DNA of 64,000 bases, from positions 429,098 through 493,097 of the forward strand of contig NZ_JAERQM010000003.1 in NCBI RefSeq assembly GCF_019029495.1, read 5' to 3'. The position numbers and the translations under genes are program-made. Shown here piece after piece: positions 35,301 to 43,764 of this stretch. This DNA is from Falsiroseomonas oleicola (GTDB lineage Bacteria; Pseudomonadota; Alphaproteobacteria; Acetobacterales; Acetobacteraceae). The notes beneath the pieces were generated by a model. That model was not told the DNA's origin. It searched no databases and saw nothing but the letters and a program-made list of their open reading frames with translations. The number at the start of each line of letters is the position of its first letter. Position 1 is the first letter of the stretch.

Positions 35301-38300
35301 GGGATGTGACGATTGGCGGGCCGACGATCACCGTGGACAGCGCGGTGACGGCGGGCGCGGTGCTCACGCTGACGGCGGATACCGCGCTGGTCGTGAACGG
35401 GCCGCTGGCGGGTACCGGACAGGCGGGGGTTGAGCCTGGCGTCGCGCTGACGGCCAATTCCATCAGCCTGACGCAGCAGGTGGTCAGCGGCGCCGGCACG
35501 GATATCACGCTGGTGACGGATCTGCTGACGGCGACCGGCGGCGCTCTGCTCCAGGCAGGAACGCTGGTGGATGGCGGGACGCTGTCGATCGCACCACGCA
35601 CGGCGGCGCGGGATATCCGGCTGGGCGGCGGCGCGCTGGCGGATACGCTGGTGATCGGCGACGACGTGATCGGCGTGATCGCTGCGGCGACGGAGCGGCT
35701 TCTCATCGATGGCGGCACCACCTCCGCCGTGACCGGGGTGGGTGCCGATCTCGCGGCGCGGGATGTGGAACAGGTGGAGCTGCGTGGGCTGAGCATTGCC
35801 CTGACCGGCGGCCTTTCGGCTGATACCGGCATCACCTTTCTGGCACAGAACAACGTGACGCAGACGGCGGATGGCCTGCTGACCGTGCCGACGCTTTCCG
35901 CCACATCCACCGCGGGCTCGGTCCTGCTGGCCACGGCCAACCCCATCAATGCGGTGGACACGGTCGGTGGCGCGGCGAATGGGGATTTCCTATTCCGTAG
36001 CAGCAATGCGCTGACGGTGGGCGCGGTGACGGCAGGCGCGGCGGCGAGCATCACGGCGCCGTCGGTGACCGTGACGGGCGCGGTGCAGGCGGGCACGCTG
36101 GCGACGCTGGCCGCCGGGACCGCTGGCATCGCCTTGCAGGCCGGCGTCAGCGGCACCACCGGCATCACGCTGGTGGCGGTGGACGACATCACGCAGACAT
36201 TGGCCGGGCGGCTGACCACACCAACGCTTTCCGCCACCTCCAGCGCGGGGGCGGTGCTGCTGGCAACCGCCGATCCGCGCAATGCGGTGGATGCGGTCGG
36301 CGGCGCTGCGGCTGGGAATTTCCTGTTCGACAGCGCGAATAACCTGGCGGCGGGGCCGATCACAGCCGGCGGGGCGGTGACCCTCACGGCGCCATCGATC
36401 ACGGTCACCGACGCCGTGCAGGCGGGCACGACGGCGACGCTGACGGCCGGGACGGGCGGCATCACGCTGGAAGACAGCCTGACGGCGGTGACGGCCATCA
36501 CGCTGGTGGCGGTGGACGACATCACACAGACGGCCGCCGGCCTGCTGACCGCGCCCACACTTTCGGCGACCTCCAGTGCGGGGTCGGTGCTGCTGGCAAC
36601 CGCCGATCCGCGCAATGCGGTGGATGCGGTCAGCGGCGCGGCGGATGAGGACTTCCGGTTCAGCGGCGCCAATGACCTTGCGCTGGGGGCGGTGACGGCG
36701 GGCCAGGACATCGCGATCACGGGGCCGCGTATCGACCTCGGTGGCGTGGTGCAGAGTGGCGCGGGCCGCGACATCACGCTGGTGACGGATGCGTTCGGGC
36801 CGGTTGGCGGTGGCGCTTCGCTTCAGGCCGGCACAGTGGGAGATGGCGGCACGCTTGGGATCAGCCCGCTGACGGCCGGTCGCGCCATCCAACTGGGCGG
36901 CGCGGCGGCGCTGGATCCGCTGGTGGTCGGCGCCGACGTCATCGGGGTGATCGATGCAGCGCAACGGTTGTTCATCGACGGTTCCACCACCTCCGCCGTG
37001 ACGGTGGACGCAGCGGGGGCTGACCTGGCGGGGCGGGGTGTCGCGCAGGTGGAACTGCGCGGGCTGAGCCTGGCGCTGGAAGGCGGGCTGACCGCGGGGA
37101 CCGGCATCACCCTTCTGGCACAGAACAACGTGACCCAGACGGCGGATGGCCTGCTGACCGTGCCGACTCTTTCCGCCACCTCCACCGCAGGTTCGGTGCT
37201 GCTGGCCACGGCCAGTCCCGCCAATGCGGTGGATACGGTCGGCGGCGCGGCGGCTGTGGACTTCCTGTTCAGCAGCAGCAACCCGCTGACAGTGAATGCC
37301 GTGACGGCGGGCGCGGCTGCGGGCATCACGGCACCTTCGATCACGGTGACGGGCGCGGTGCAGGCGGGCACGGTGGCGACGCTGACCGCCGGGACCGCTG
37401 GCATCGACTTGCAGGCCGGCGTCAGCGGCACCACCGGCATCACGCTGGTGGCGGTGGACGACATCACGCAGACGGCGGCCGGGCTGCTGACCACGCCCAC
37501 GCTCTCCGCCACCTCCAGCGCCGGCGCGATCGCGCTGGCCGAGGCCAATGTGGTCGCCCATGTCACGGCGGTTGCGGATGAGGGGGTGAGCTTCCGCTCG
37601 ACCCAGGCGCTGACGGTGGATGGCGTGACGGCGGGCGCGGATTCGGTGCTGCGCGGCGATGTGTCGCTGGCGCTGGCCGGCGCCGTGGATGTCGCCGTGA
37701 ACCGGCTCGACCTGCGCAGCAACGGCGTGGTGGGCCAGCAGGTCACGGGCCTGATCACCGCCGGGACGTTGGATGTGTTTGGCGCGAGTGGCGCCGCGAG
37801 CGGCGCGATCACGCTGGACCAGGCCAATGCGGTCGGCAGCTTCGGCGCGACGACCTCGGCCGGGGTGAATTTCCGGTCGACGCAGGCCCTGACGGTCGAT
37901 GGTGTGATCGCGGCGGCGGATTCGACGCTGCGGGGCGATGTGGCGCTGGCGCTGGGCGGGGCGGTCGGGGTTGGCGCGAACCGGCTGGACCTGCGCAGCG
38001 ATGGCACGGCGAGCCAGCAGGCAACGGGCCTTGTCACCGCTGGCACGCTGGATGTGCGCGGCGCCAGCGGCGGGGCGAGCGGCGCCATCACGCTGGATCA
38101 GGCCAATACGGTCGGCAGCTTCGGCGCGGCCTCCTCGGCCGGGGTGAATTTTCGATCGACTCAGGCCCTGACCGTGGACGGCGTGGCGGCGGGGGCGGAT
38201 TCGACGCTGCGCGGCGATGTGGCGCTGGCGCTGGGCGGGGCAGTCGGGGTCGGCGCGAACCGGCTGGACCTGCGCAGCGATGGCACGGCCAGCCAGCAGG

Positions 38301-40618
38301 CGGTGGGCGTTGTGACAGCCGGGACGCTGGATGTGCGCGGCGCCAGCGGCGGGGCGAGCGGCGCGGTGACGCTGGCGGAGGCCAATGCCGTCGGCAGCTT
38401 CGGCGCGGCCTCCTCGGCCGGGGTGAATTTTCGGTCGACGCAGGCCCTGACGGTGGATGGCGTGGCGGCGGGGGCGGATTCGACGCTGCGGGGCGATGCG
38501 GCGCTGGCGCTGGGCGGGGCGGTCGGCGTTGGCGCGAACCGGCTGGATCTGCGCAGCGACGGTGCAGCCAGCCAGCAGGCGACCGGCCTTGTCACCGCTG
38601 GCACGCTGGATGTGCGGGGTGCGAGCGGCGCGGCGGCGGCCTCGGTCACGCTCGACCAGGCCAATGAGGTGGCGAACATCACGGGTGCCGCCTCCGGGGG
38701 CGTCACCTTCCGCTCGGCGCGCCTGGCGGGACTGACCGCGACGGATGTCGAGGCCGGCGCCGCGCTGGCGCTGGCGGCGGATACCAGCCTGACGGCCAGC
38801 GGCACCTTGCGCAGCACGGGCGGCGACGTGGCGCTTGTCGGCCAGACGGGGGTGACGCAGACGGCGGGCAGCATCAGCGGCAGCGGCGCGGTGGCGCTGA
38901 CCTCGGCCGCGGGCGGCGTGACAACCACCACGACCGTCCAGGGCGACGCCGTGGCGCTCAGCGGCCAGTCGGGCGTCACGCAGACGGCGGGCAGCATCAT
39001 CGGCAGCGGCGCGGTGACCCTCACGGCGGCCGGTGGCGCGGTGGATGCCGCGGGCACGGTGCAGTCGACCGCCTCGGGGGTGGCGCTCAGCGGCCAGGCG
39101 GGCGTCACGCAGACGGCGGGCAGCATCATCGGCAGCGGCGCGGTGACCCTCACGGCGGCCGGTGGCGCGGTGGATGCCGCGGGCACGGTGCAATCGACCT
39201 CCGCGGGGGTGACGCTCAGCGGCCTGTCGGGCAGGCTTGGCTCCGAAAGCACGGTGCGCGGTGCGGGCCCGGTGCAGGTGACGGCCAGCGTCGGCGGCGT
39301 GGCGGCGAATGGAACGTTGGTCAGCGACAGTGGCGGCGTCCAGGTCCAGGCGCAGGGCGATATCACCCAGGCCAGCGGCCTCATTGCCGGCGCCAATGTG
39401 CAGCTGGAAAGTGCCACGCGCATCCTGGCGACGGGCGGCCGGATCGAGGCCGGCCAGTTGACCGCGGTCGCCCCCGTTATCGAGATCGGCCGCTTCAGCA
39501 GCGATCCGCTCAACCCCACCCATGGCGCCATCGTCCGCGAACTGACCGAGGTGCGCGCCATCACCGGCGCTGCCGTGATCCGGCTTCAGGGCCTGTCCGA
39601 TGGCACGGAGACGGTGGTGACCGGTGCGCAGAGCGGCATCGATGGGTATGACCTGCAGTCGACCGGCAGCCTGCTTTTGCGGAATGCCACGGTACAGGCC
39701 CAGACCGGCGATGCCACCATCCTTGCCGACGGCTTCCTTCGGCTCGACCCGGGCAGCAGTGTCGCGGCGCCGGGCCGGGTGCGGCTGGCGGCGGGCCAGT
39801 CGCCGGAGATGGCGCAGGCGCTGCTGCTGGATGGCGCGACGCTTCAGGGCCGGCTGGTGGAGCTGGTGGTCGGCGCGGCGGGCAGCAGCGGCGGCGAGCT
39901 CGTGGCCAATGGCAGCACGATCCGCGCCGGCACCGCCGTGCTGTTCGCGGCCGGCGGCAACATGGTCACCGGCGACGTCACGGTGACGCCGCTGGATTCG
40001 GGCCGGCTGCCCCTGGTGATCTACGACAGCCGGCGCACGGCCAGCGCGCTGCGCGCGATTCCGGGCACGGTCGCCGACGACACCACCGATCGTCCCGGCC
40101 TGCCGGGCAATGAACAGGTCTGGCAGGTGCTCACATCGGAAGTCGCCCGCAACCGTGCGGCCTTCAGGGTCTTCGGCGCGGATGACGGGCCGAGCGGCGC
40201 GGCCACCGCCGCCGCCGCCGGCACGCTGACCCTGGCGCTGGATGCCGGCGAAAGCCCTGTCTTCCTGCTGCTGGATGGCGGCACCGCCACGGGCGTGCTG
40301 CGCGCGGGGCGGCTCGGCGTGCACGGCCTGGTCGGCGAGGCGCGGGCGGAGGGCGACAATGTCGTGGCCCTGTCCGGCACGCTCAGCGGCATCTCGCTCG
40401 GCATCGCCGCGCAGTTCGGCCGCACCACGGCGGCGCTGCCGAATGACCAGGTGCGCTATCGCATCAATGAATGCGTCATCGGCTCGGTGAACTGCGTGGC
40501 ACCCTCGCTCGCCCAGCCCTTCGCGGTGCCGATCGAGAACCGCATCGACATCCGCAGCGACCGGCCGCGCCTCGACCCCGATGTGCTGCTGCCCAATATC
40601 GCCGAGGAGGATTATTGA
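32303..40618 (+). CDS. giant filamentous-haemagglutinin-type exoprotein (TpsA)
   Basis: A 2771-residue secreted protein. The signal peptide ends AGPVFAQA near residue 31. The TPS secretion domain occupies about residues 40-300, with the Haemagg_act pattern ATTTTINQASNRAAIDWRGF, VNQSGIVFTPGAQVNVGSLI and GLASLVAPGVANSG. From about residue 700 to 2320 the protein is made of repeats of three lengths (111, 93 and 43 residues), predicted to form a long beta-helix. The last 400 residues are not repetitive and end NIAEEDY. There is no autotransporter domain. It probably forms a surface fibre or adhesin exported by the upstream TpsB. Cargo activity is unknown; no toxin domain is seen. Confidence 0.9.
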   Translation: MPMNLRLAARRHLLASTALLPVMAAGPVFAQAPNAAPTGGQVVAGSAAISQSATTTTINQASNRAAIDWRGFDVGRNQAVQFNQPNAGSWTLNRVTGPDPSLIAGRITANGGVAIVNQSGIVFTPGAQVNVGSLIASASNITNENFMAGRMVFDGPARPGARVENHGSITVADRGLASLVAPGVANSGLIRARLGRVALAGAETFTLDLAGDGLVALDVTQSVRQGPGGGVALVTNSGVVEAAGGSVLLTADAARGVVDTLVRNTGRISVDAASGAAAGQVAITGSGGDVRLEGGRVSATGTAPGVRGGRVAVAARDGAVVVGAAATVDASGAGGGGSVQLGGAATRRVEVAGQVAARGNGASVRGGLVAAQAKQDVDVAGGAKLDASGTGGGGTVLAGTTGFGRGQQMAETTRIAAGATLAADATEAGTGGTVAVNSTTRTEMRGAISARGGAAGGDGGFVEISGQAALSIAGTVDVRAPAGRDGTLFIDPDDISIVAGADDSGLDGVAGIVVAAEAGLGEPAVITNGTIAAFAGTVRLEAADTITVDAAIAKANGGLTLVAGTTITLNADVALTGAGSAFTATSGTIAGAGGVQVADGATIMLRSDALTLAGALDAGATGLVEIGPRTAGAAFTAALPAGGVTAGRLRLGETRSGDIVDWGQDALAQGTRTAGAVTVAADLAVAGISLELIGASIAVDAAVTAADITLRADAGDITQAVGGRLTADSLSAVASAGSVLLATADPRNAVGAVTGSASENFRFGSSQAVTVGPVTAGDDLSIIGTAVTVTGALDAGAQLSLEATAGAVALQAAVSGDVGIDLSATADITQTLAGLLTTPTLSATSSTGSVLLATADPRNAVGAVSGSASDNFRFGGSQAVTVGPITAGDDLSIIGTAVTVTGALQAGAQLSLQGTAGAVALQAAARGDVGIDLSATADITQTLAGLLTTPALSATSSAGSVRLATADPRNAVDALSGSADGDFLFSGANDLLLGPLTAGGDVTIGGPTITVDSAVTAGAVLTLTADTALVVNGPLAGTGQAGVEPGVALTANSISLTQQVVSGAGTDITLVTDLLTATGGALLQAGTLVDGGTLSIAPRTAARDIRLGGGALADTLVIGDDVIGVIAAATERLLIDGGTTSAVTGVGADLAARDVEQVELRGLSIALTGGLSADTGITFLAQNNVTQTADGLLTVPTLSATSTAGSVLLATANPINAVDTVGGAANGDFLFRSSNALTVGAVTAGAAASITAPSVTVTGAVQAGTLATLAAGTAGIALQAGVSGTTGITLVAVDDITQTLAGRLTTPTLSATSSAGAVLLATADPRNAVDAVGGAAAGNFLFDSANNLAAGPITAGGAVTLTAPSITVTDAVQAGTTATLTAGTGGITLEDSLTAVTAITLVAVDDITQTAAGLLTAPTLSATSSAGSVLLATADPRNAVDAVSGAADEDFRFSGANDLALGAVTAGQDIAITGPRIDLGGVVQSGAGRDITLVTDAFGPVGGGASLQAGTVGDGGTLGISPLTAGRAIQLGGAAALDPLVVGADVIGVIDAAQRLFIDGSTTSAVTVDAAGADLAGRGVAQVELRGLSLALEGGLTAGTGITLLAQNNVTQTADGLLTVPTLSATSTAGSVLLATASPANAVDTVGGAAAVDFLFSSSNPLTVNAVTAGAAAGITAPSITVTGAVQAGTVATLTAGTAGIDLQAGVSGTTGITLVAVDDITQTAAGLLTTPTLSATSSAGAIALAEANVVAHVTAVADEGVSFRSTQALTVDGVTAGADSVLRGDVSLALAGAVDVAVNRLDLRSNGVVGQQVTGLITAGTLDVFGASGAASGAITLDQANAVGSFGATTSAGVNFRSTQALTVDGVIAAADSTLRGDVALALGGAVGVGANRLDLRSDGTASQQATGLVTAGTLDVRGASGGASGAITLDQANTVGSFGAASSAGVNFRSTQALTVDGVAAGADSTLRGDVALALGGAVGVGANRLDLRSDGTASQQAVGVVTAGTLDVRGASGGASGAVTLAEANAVGSFGAASSAGVNFRSTQALTVDGVAAGADSTLRGDAALALGGAVGVGANRLDLRSDGAASQQATGLVTAGTLDVRGASGAAAASVTLDQANEVANITGAASGGVTFRSARLAGLTATDVEAGAALALAADTSLTASGTLRSTGGDVALVGQTGVTQTAGSISGSGAVALTSAAGGVTTTTTVQGDAVALSGQSGVTQTAGSIIGSGAVTLTAAGGAVDAAGTVQSTASGVALSGQAGVTQTAGSIIGSGAVTLTAAGGAVDAAGTVQSTSAGVTLSGLSGRLGSESTVRGAGPVQVTASVGGVAANGTLVSDSGGVQVQAQGDITQASGLIAGANVQLESATRILATGGRIEAGQLTAVAPVIEIGRFSSDPLNPTHGAIVRELTEVRAITGAAVIRLQGLSDGTETVVTGAQSGIDGYDLQSTGSLLLRNATVQAQTGDATILADGFLRLDPGSSVAAPGRVRLAAGQSPEMAQALLLDGATLQGRLVELVVGAAGSSGGELVANGSTIRAGTAVLFAAGGNMVTGDVTVTPLDSGRLPLVIYDSRRTASALRAIPGTVADDTTDRPGLPGNEQVWQVLTSEVARNRAAFRVFGADDGPSGAATAAAAGTLTLALDAGESPVFLLLDGGTATGVLRAGRLGVHGLVGEARAEGDNVVALSGTLSGISLGIAAQFGRTTAALPNDQVRYRINECVIGSVNCVAPSLAQPFAVPIENRIDIRSDRPRLDPDVLLPNIAEEDY
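34517..35182 (+). repeat. 333-bp tandem repeat inside tpsA
   Basis: The codons for SVLLATADPRNAV recur at 34517, 34850 and 35183, exactly 333 bp apart, giving two complete near-identical units of 111 residues. Each contains LSIIGTAVTVTGAL, DVGIDLSATADITQTLAGLL and LSATSSxGSV. More diverged copies of the same unit continue to about 37540; the LSA...LA block occurs eight times in all. Confidence 0.88.
35466..37540 (+). repeat. 1275-bp higher-order duplication inside tpsA
   Basis: A longer block containing DITLVTD, GDGGTL or VDGGTL, DVIGVI, SAVT, QVELRGLS and LAQNNVTQTADGLLTVPTLS occurs twice. The codons for LAQNNVTQ start at 35840 and 37115, 1275 bp (425 residues) apart. Several 111-residue units sit between the two, so the array grew by duplication at more than one scale. 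Outer limits are approximate. Confidence 0.75.
37592..38707 (+). repeat. four 279-bp tandem repeats inside tpsA
   Basis: The FRSTQALTVDG block starts at 37592, 37871, 38150 and 38429, each exactly 279 bp apart, with a fifth degenerate copy starting at 38708. Each unit is 93 residues and contains STLRGDVALALGGAVGVGAN, RLDLRSDGTASQQ and GTLDVRGASGGASGA. The middle copies are nearly identical in DNA, which implies recent expansion or gene conversion. Confidence 0.93.
38849..39229 (+). repeat. 129-bp tandem repeats inside tpsA
   Basis: Two almost identical 129-bp units lie at 38972-39100 and 39101-39229, preceded by a shorter diverged unit of 123 bp from 38849. Each encodes GVTQTAGSIIGSGAVTLTAA, then GGAVDAAGTVQST. 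They follow directly on the 279-bp array. Confidence 0.9.
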
Positions 40619-40620
40619 GC

Positions 40621-43600
40621 ATGGCCGCACCCCGCGCCTTCCGCCGGCTCCCCCTGCTGGGCCTCCCGCTGCTGGGATTCATCGCCGCCTGCACCGCGCC
40701 GCCGCCGGAGGCCTATACCGCCCTCGGCACGTCGCGCGCCGCCGAATCCCGCCCGGCCGGGACGGACTCGCGGGGGGAGACCTGCATCAGCCAGGATGGC
40801 CGCAGCGTGGCGCTCGACCTGCCGCTGGCGGCAACGACGGAAGCCTATTGCGGCGGCTGGACCCAGCCGGCGGCACGCATCTTCGCCCTGCGGGGACCGG
40901 TGGATGTGGCGACGCTGGACCGCATCGCCACCGGTGGCGTCTGGCGAAGCTGGCTCGACCAGCGCCTGATCTGCGCCGCGCCGCAGGCGACCCGGCTGGG
41001 TGATGGCACCCCGGCCCGGCTGCTGCAATGCACGCGGCGCCAGGGCGGCTGGGCGCATGTGGCCATGGTCACGCAGGGTGCCGAAGGCCCGGTGCTGGCC
41101 GATGGCATTCCCACCGCGATGCCGGTGATGGAACGGGTGGCACGCGGCATGGCACCCGGTGGCGCCGTCGTGCGCTCCGCCGCGCTGGAGCTGGAAACCG
41201 TGCGTTTGGCCGCGCGGGCCTTCGGTGCCGGCGATGTGCGGGACTTCGAACGCGCCATGCAACTCGGCCAGGAACAGAACCTGGTGGAGAACTACGTCGG
41301 AGCGGAAAGCGCCTATCGCGCCGCGCTGGCGATCCAGGAACGGGTGCTGGGCGGCAACAACCCGGACACGGTCGGGCCGTTGATGCACCTGGCGCTGAAC
41401 CTGTCGAACCAGCAGCGGCACCGGGAGGCGGAGGCGCTGTTCACCCGGTCCGAGGCCCTGGCGCCCCAGGCCTCCGACCCCACCGTGCCGGCACGGCTGG
41501 CGCATTACCGGGGGCTGCATGCGCTGAACCAGGGCCGGTATGCGGAGGCCGGGGTGCTGCTGGAACGGGCGGAGACGCTGTATCGCGGCTTCGTGCCGGC
41601 CAGCCTGCTGCGCGGCGGCACCAGCGTCGATCCCTTCGGCACCACCGCCGCCATCAGCCCGATCGCGCAGACCGCCATCGTCGGCCTGGCGGAGGCCCGG
41701 CGCGGCCGCGCCACGGTGCTTGCCCGCAGCGGCGCGCCGGCCGCGGCGCGCGCCCTGGTGGCGGAGGCGCGCGGCCTGCTCCAGCGGGTGGATTACGACC
41801 GCGCGGCGGTCGGCGGCCGTTCCCTCCGGACAGAGGCGGCGGCGCTGCGGGCCGGGCAGGACCCGGCCGGCGCGGGGGATCTGCTGACCCGGGCGGCGGC
41901 CCGCTTCGGCCAGGCCTCCCCGGGTGAACGTGCCGAGGCGCGAACGCTGTTCCTGCTCGGCCAGAGCCGCGCCGCGGCCGGGCAGACCGTGCCGGCGCTG
42001 GACGCCTTCCGCGCTGGGGCGGAGATCCTGCGGCTGCGGCGCATCGCGCTGGAATCCGACCAGGTGCTGGACTACCTGGAGGCGCTGGCCCGGCAGGCGC
42101 AGGCACGGCCGGCGGAGGCGGCGGCCCTGGCGCGGGAGATGTTCGGCGCGGCGCAGCTCGCCCAGCGCGGCCAGACGCAGCGCTTCCTGGCCCAGGCCGC
42201 GGCGCGGCTGGCGACCGGTGGCGGCGATGCCCGCGTGACCGCGGCGGTGCGTCGCATGCAGGATCTCGACCAGGAATTGCGCGAGCTGTTCGCGCAGCGG
42301 GACAGCCTGGGCGCGGTCGGCGCCGAGGCCCTGGCCGAGCTCGATACGCGCATCGCCGCGCGGCAGGAGGCGCGGGCGGAAGCGGAAAGCGAGGTGGCGG
42401 CGGCCGCGCCGGCCTATCGCCAATTGCTGCTGAGTGCCGCCAGCGCCGCCGATGTGGCGGGCGTGCTGGGGGAGAAGGAAGGGCTGGTGCAGATCCTGCT
42501 CGGCCCGCGCTTCGGCTATGCGCTGGCGCTGCGCGCCGATGGCGGCGTGCTGGCCCGCCGCGTGGCGCTGACCGAGGCCGAGGCCACCGCCTTGGTGGGC
42601 CGGGTGCGGGCCGGCATCGACCAGGGCGCCGCCAGCTTCGACATGGCGGCCGCCCAGGCGCTGCACGTCGCCCTGCTGGCGCCGCTGGCGGCGGCGCTGG
42701 AAGGGGCCGACAGGCTGGTGGTGGTGCCGGACGGGCCGCTGCTGTCGATCCCCTTCGGCCTGTTGCTGACCGGCCCAGCCGAGCCCGCCGATCTGCGCGG
42801 CGCGCCCTGGCTGATCCGGCAATTCGCCATCGTCCATGCCACCTCGCCGCAGGCGCTGGTCACCATCCGACGGGGCGCGCCGACCTCCGCTGCGCCGAAC
42901 CCCTATATCGGCTTCGGCGATTTCGAACCGCCGAGCGCGGCGCAGCTTGCCCGAAGCTTCCCGGCGGATCGCTGCGCGGAGGATGCACGGCTCGCCTCCG
43001 GCCTCGGCCGCCTGCCCGGCACAAGGGCGGAGGTGGAGGCGGCGGCGCGCTTCCTCGGCACCCGCTCCACCCTCTTCGGCGCCAGTTTCACGGCCGCGGC
43101 GCTGCGCAATGCCGATCTCGGCAGCCATCGCGTGGTGCATCTGGCGACCCATGCGCTGCTGCCCGGCGAGCTGAGCTGCGTGACGGAGCCGGCCATCGTC
43201 GTCTCCGCCCCGCGCGGCGCGGCGGATGCCAATGCGGCGCTGCTGCGGGCGAGCGAGGTGCTGACGCTGAGGCTGGATGCCGACCTCGTCATCCTCTCCG
43301 CCTGCAACACGGCAGGGCCGGCGACCGGGGTGGCCGGTGCGGCGGGCGGCGCGGGTGAGGCGCTGTCGGGCCTCGCGCGGTCCTTCTTCTTCGCCGGCGC
43401 GCGGGGGCTGCTGGTGACGCATTGGCCGGTGGCGGACCAGGCGGCGGCCTTCACTGTGGCCTATATGATGCAGCGCCAGCAGATCGGCGGCGATTCCGCC
43501 ACCGCGCTGCGTGAGTCGCAATTGGTGCTGCTGAACGAGGCGGGGGTGAACCTTCCGGCGGAATTCGCGCATCCCTTCTACTGGGCGGGCTTCGCGATGA

Positions 43601-43668
43601 TCGGCGATGGCCGGTTGGCGCAACCCGTGCGGCGCGTGGCGGGCGGCGGCGCGGCGATCGGCGGCTGA
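40621..43668 (+). CDS. CHAT-domain lipoprotein with TPR-like repeats, in the TPS operon
   Basis: A 1015-residue protein. The signal LLGLPLLGFIAAC has a lipobox with Cys24, so it is a predicted lipoprotein. Helical TPR-like repeats cover about residues 215-620 (for example ENYVGAESAYRAALAIQERV and ALNQGRYAEAGVLLERAETL), including a run near 540-610 with coiled-coil character. The C-terminal CHAT domain (about 720-1000) has VVVPDGPLLSIPFGLLL, catalytic His844 in HLATHAL and Cys895 in LSACNTA, the caspase-like dyad. The ATG lies two bases after the tpsA stop. It may process, tether or regulate the exoprotein; this is inference. Confidence 0.9.
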   Translation: MAAPRAFRRLPLLGLPLLGFIAACTAPPPEAYTALGTSRAAESRPAGTDSRGETCISQDGRSVALDLPLAATTEAYCGGWTQPAARIFALRGPVDVATLDRIATGGVWRSWLDQRLICAAPQATRLGDGTPARLLQCTRRQGGWAHVAMVTQGAEGPVLADGIPTAMPVMERVARGMAPGGAVVRSAALELETVRLAARAFGAGDVRDFERAMQLGQEQNLVENYVGAESAYRAALAIQERVLGGNNPDTVGPLMHLALNLSNQQRHREAEALFTRSEALAPQASDPTVPARLAHYRGLHALNQGRYAEAGVLLERAETLYRGFVPASLLRGGTSVDPFGTTAAISPIAQTAIVGLAEARRGRATVLARSGAPAAARALVAEARGLLQRVDYDRAAVGGRSLRTEAAALRAGQDPAGAGDLLTRAAARFGQASPGERAEARTLFLLGQSRAAAGQTVPALDAFRAGAEILRLRRIALESDQVLDYLEALARQAQARPAEAAALAREMFGAAQLAQRGQTQRFLAQAAARLATGGGDARVTAAVRRMQDLDQELRELFAQRDSLGAVGAEALAELDTRIAARQEARAEAESEVAAAAPAYRQLLLSAASAADVAGVLGEKEGLVQILLGPRFGYALALRADGGVLARRVALTEAEATALVGRVRAGIDQGAASFDMAAAQALHVALLAPLAAALEGADRLVVVPDGPLLSIPFGLLLTGPAEPADLRGAPWLIRQFAIVHATSPQALVTIRRGAPTSAAPNPYIGFGDFEPPSAAQLARSFPADRCAEDARLASGLGRLPGTRAEVEAAARFLGTRSTLFGASFTAAALRNADLGSHRVVHLATHALLPGELSCVTEPAIVVSAPRGAADANAALLRASEVLTLRLDADLVILSACNTAGPATGVAGAAGGAGEALSGLARSFFFAGARGLLVTHWPVADQAAAFTVAYMMQRQQIGGDSATALRESQLVLLNEAGVNLPAEFAHPFYWAGFAMIGDGRLAQPVRRVAGGGAAIGG

Positions 43669-43685
43669 GGTGCTCGCGGTGGTGT

Positions 43686-43742
43686 GAGGTGGCGCGGGGC
43701 GCGTTCGCTCCCCAGTTCAGGGGAGATGACGCGCCCCACCTC
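43686..43742. terminator. composite hairpin after the TPS-CHAT operon
   Basis: GAGGT (43686-43690) pairs with ACCTC (43738-43742), GGGGCGCG with CGCGCCCC inside it, and CTCCCC with GGGGAG around a six-base loop. The structure starts 18 bases after the CHAT stop codon and ends before ATG 43765. Only a weak pyrimidine tract follows, so termination may be partial. Confidence 0.5.
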
Positions 43743-43764
43743 TCCCCTTCGTCGAAGCTGAACC

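Noticed and set aside
37592-39229. Possible CRISPR array or satellite, because of regular repeats
   Set aside because: Units are 279 or 129 bp, directly adjoining, all multiples of three and inside one coding frame; there are no short repeats with unique spacers.
35990-40630. Long antisense open frames opposite tpsA, some with regular repeats
   Set aside because: Their repeats simply mirror the in-frame repeats of tpsA, and codon bias and secretion motifs support only the plus strand.
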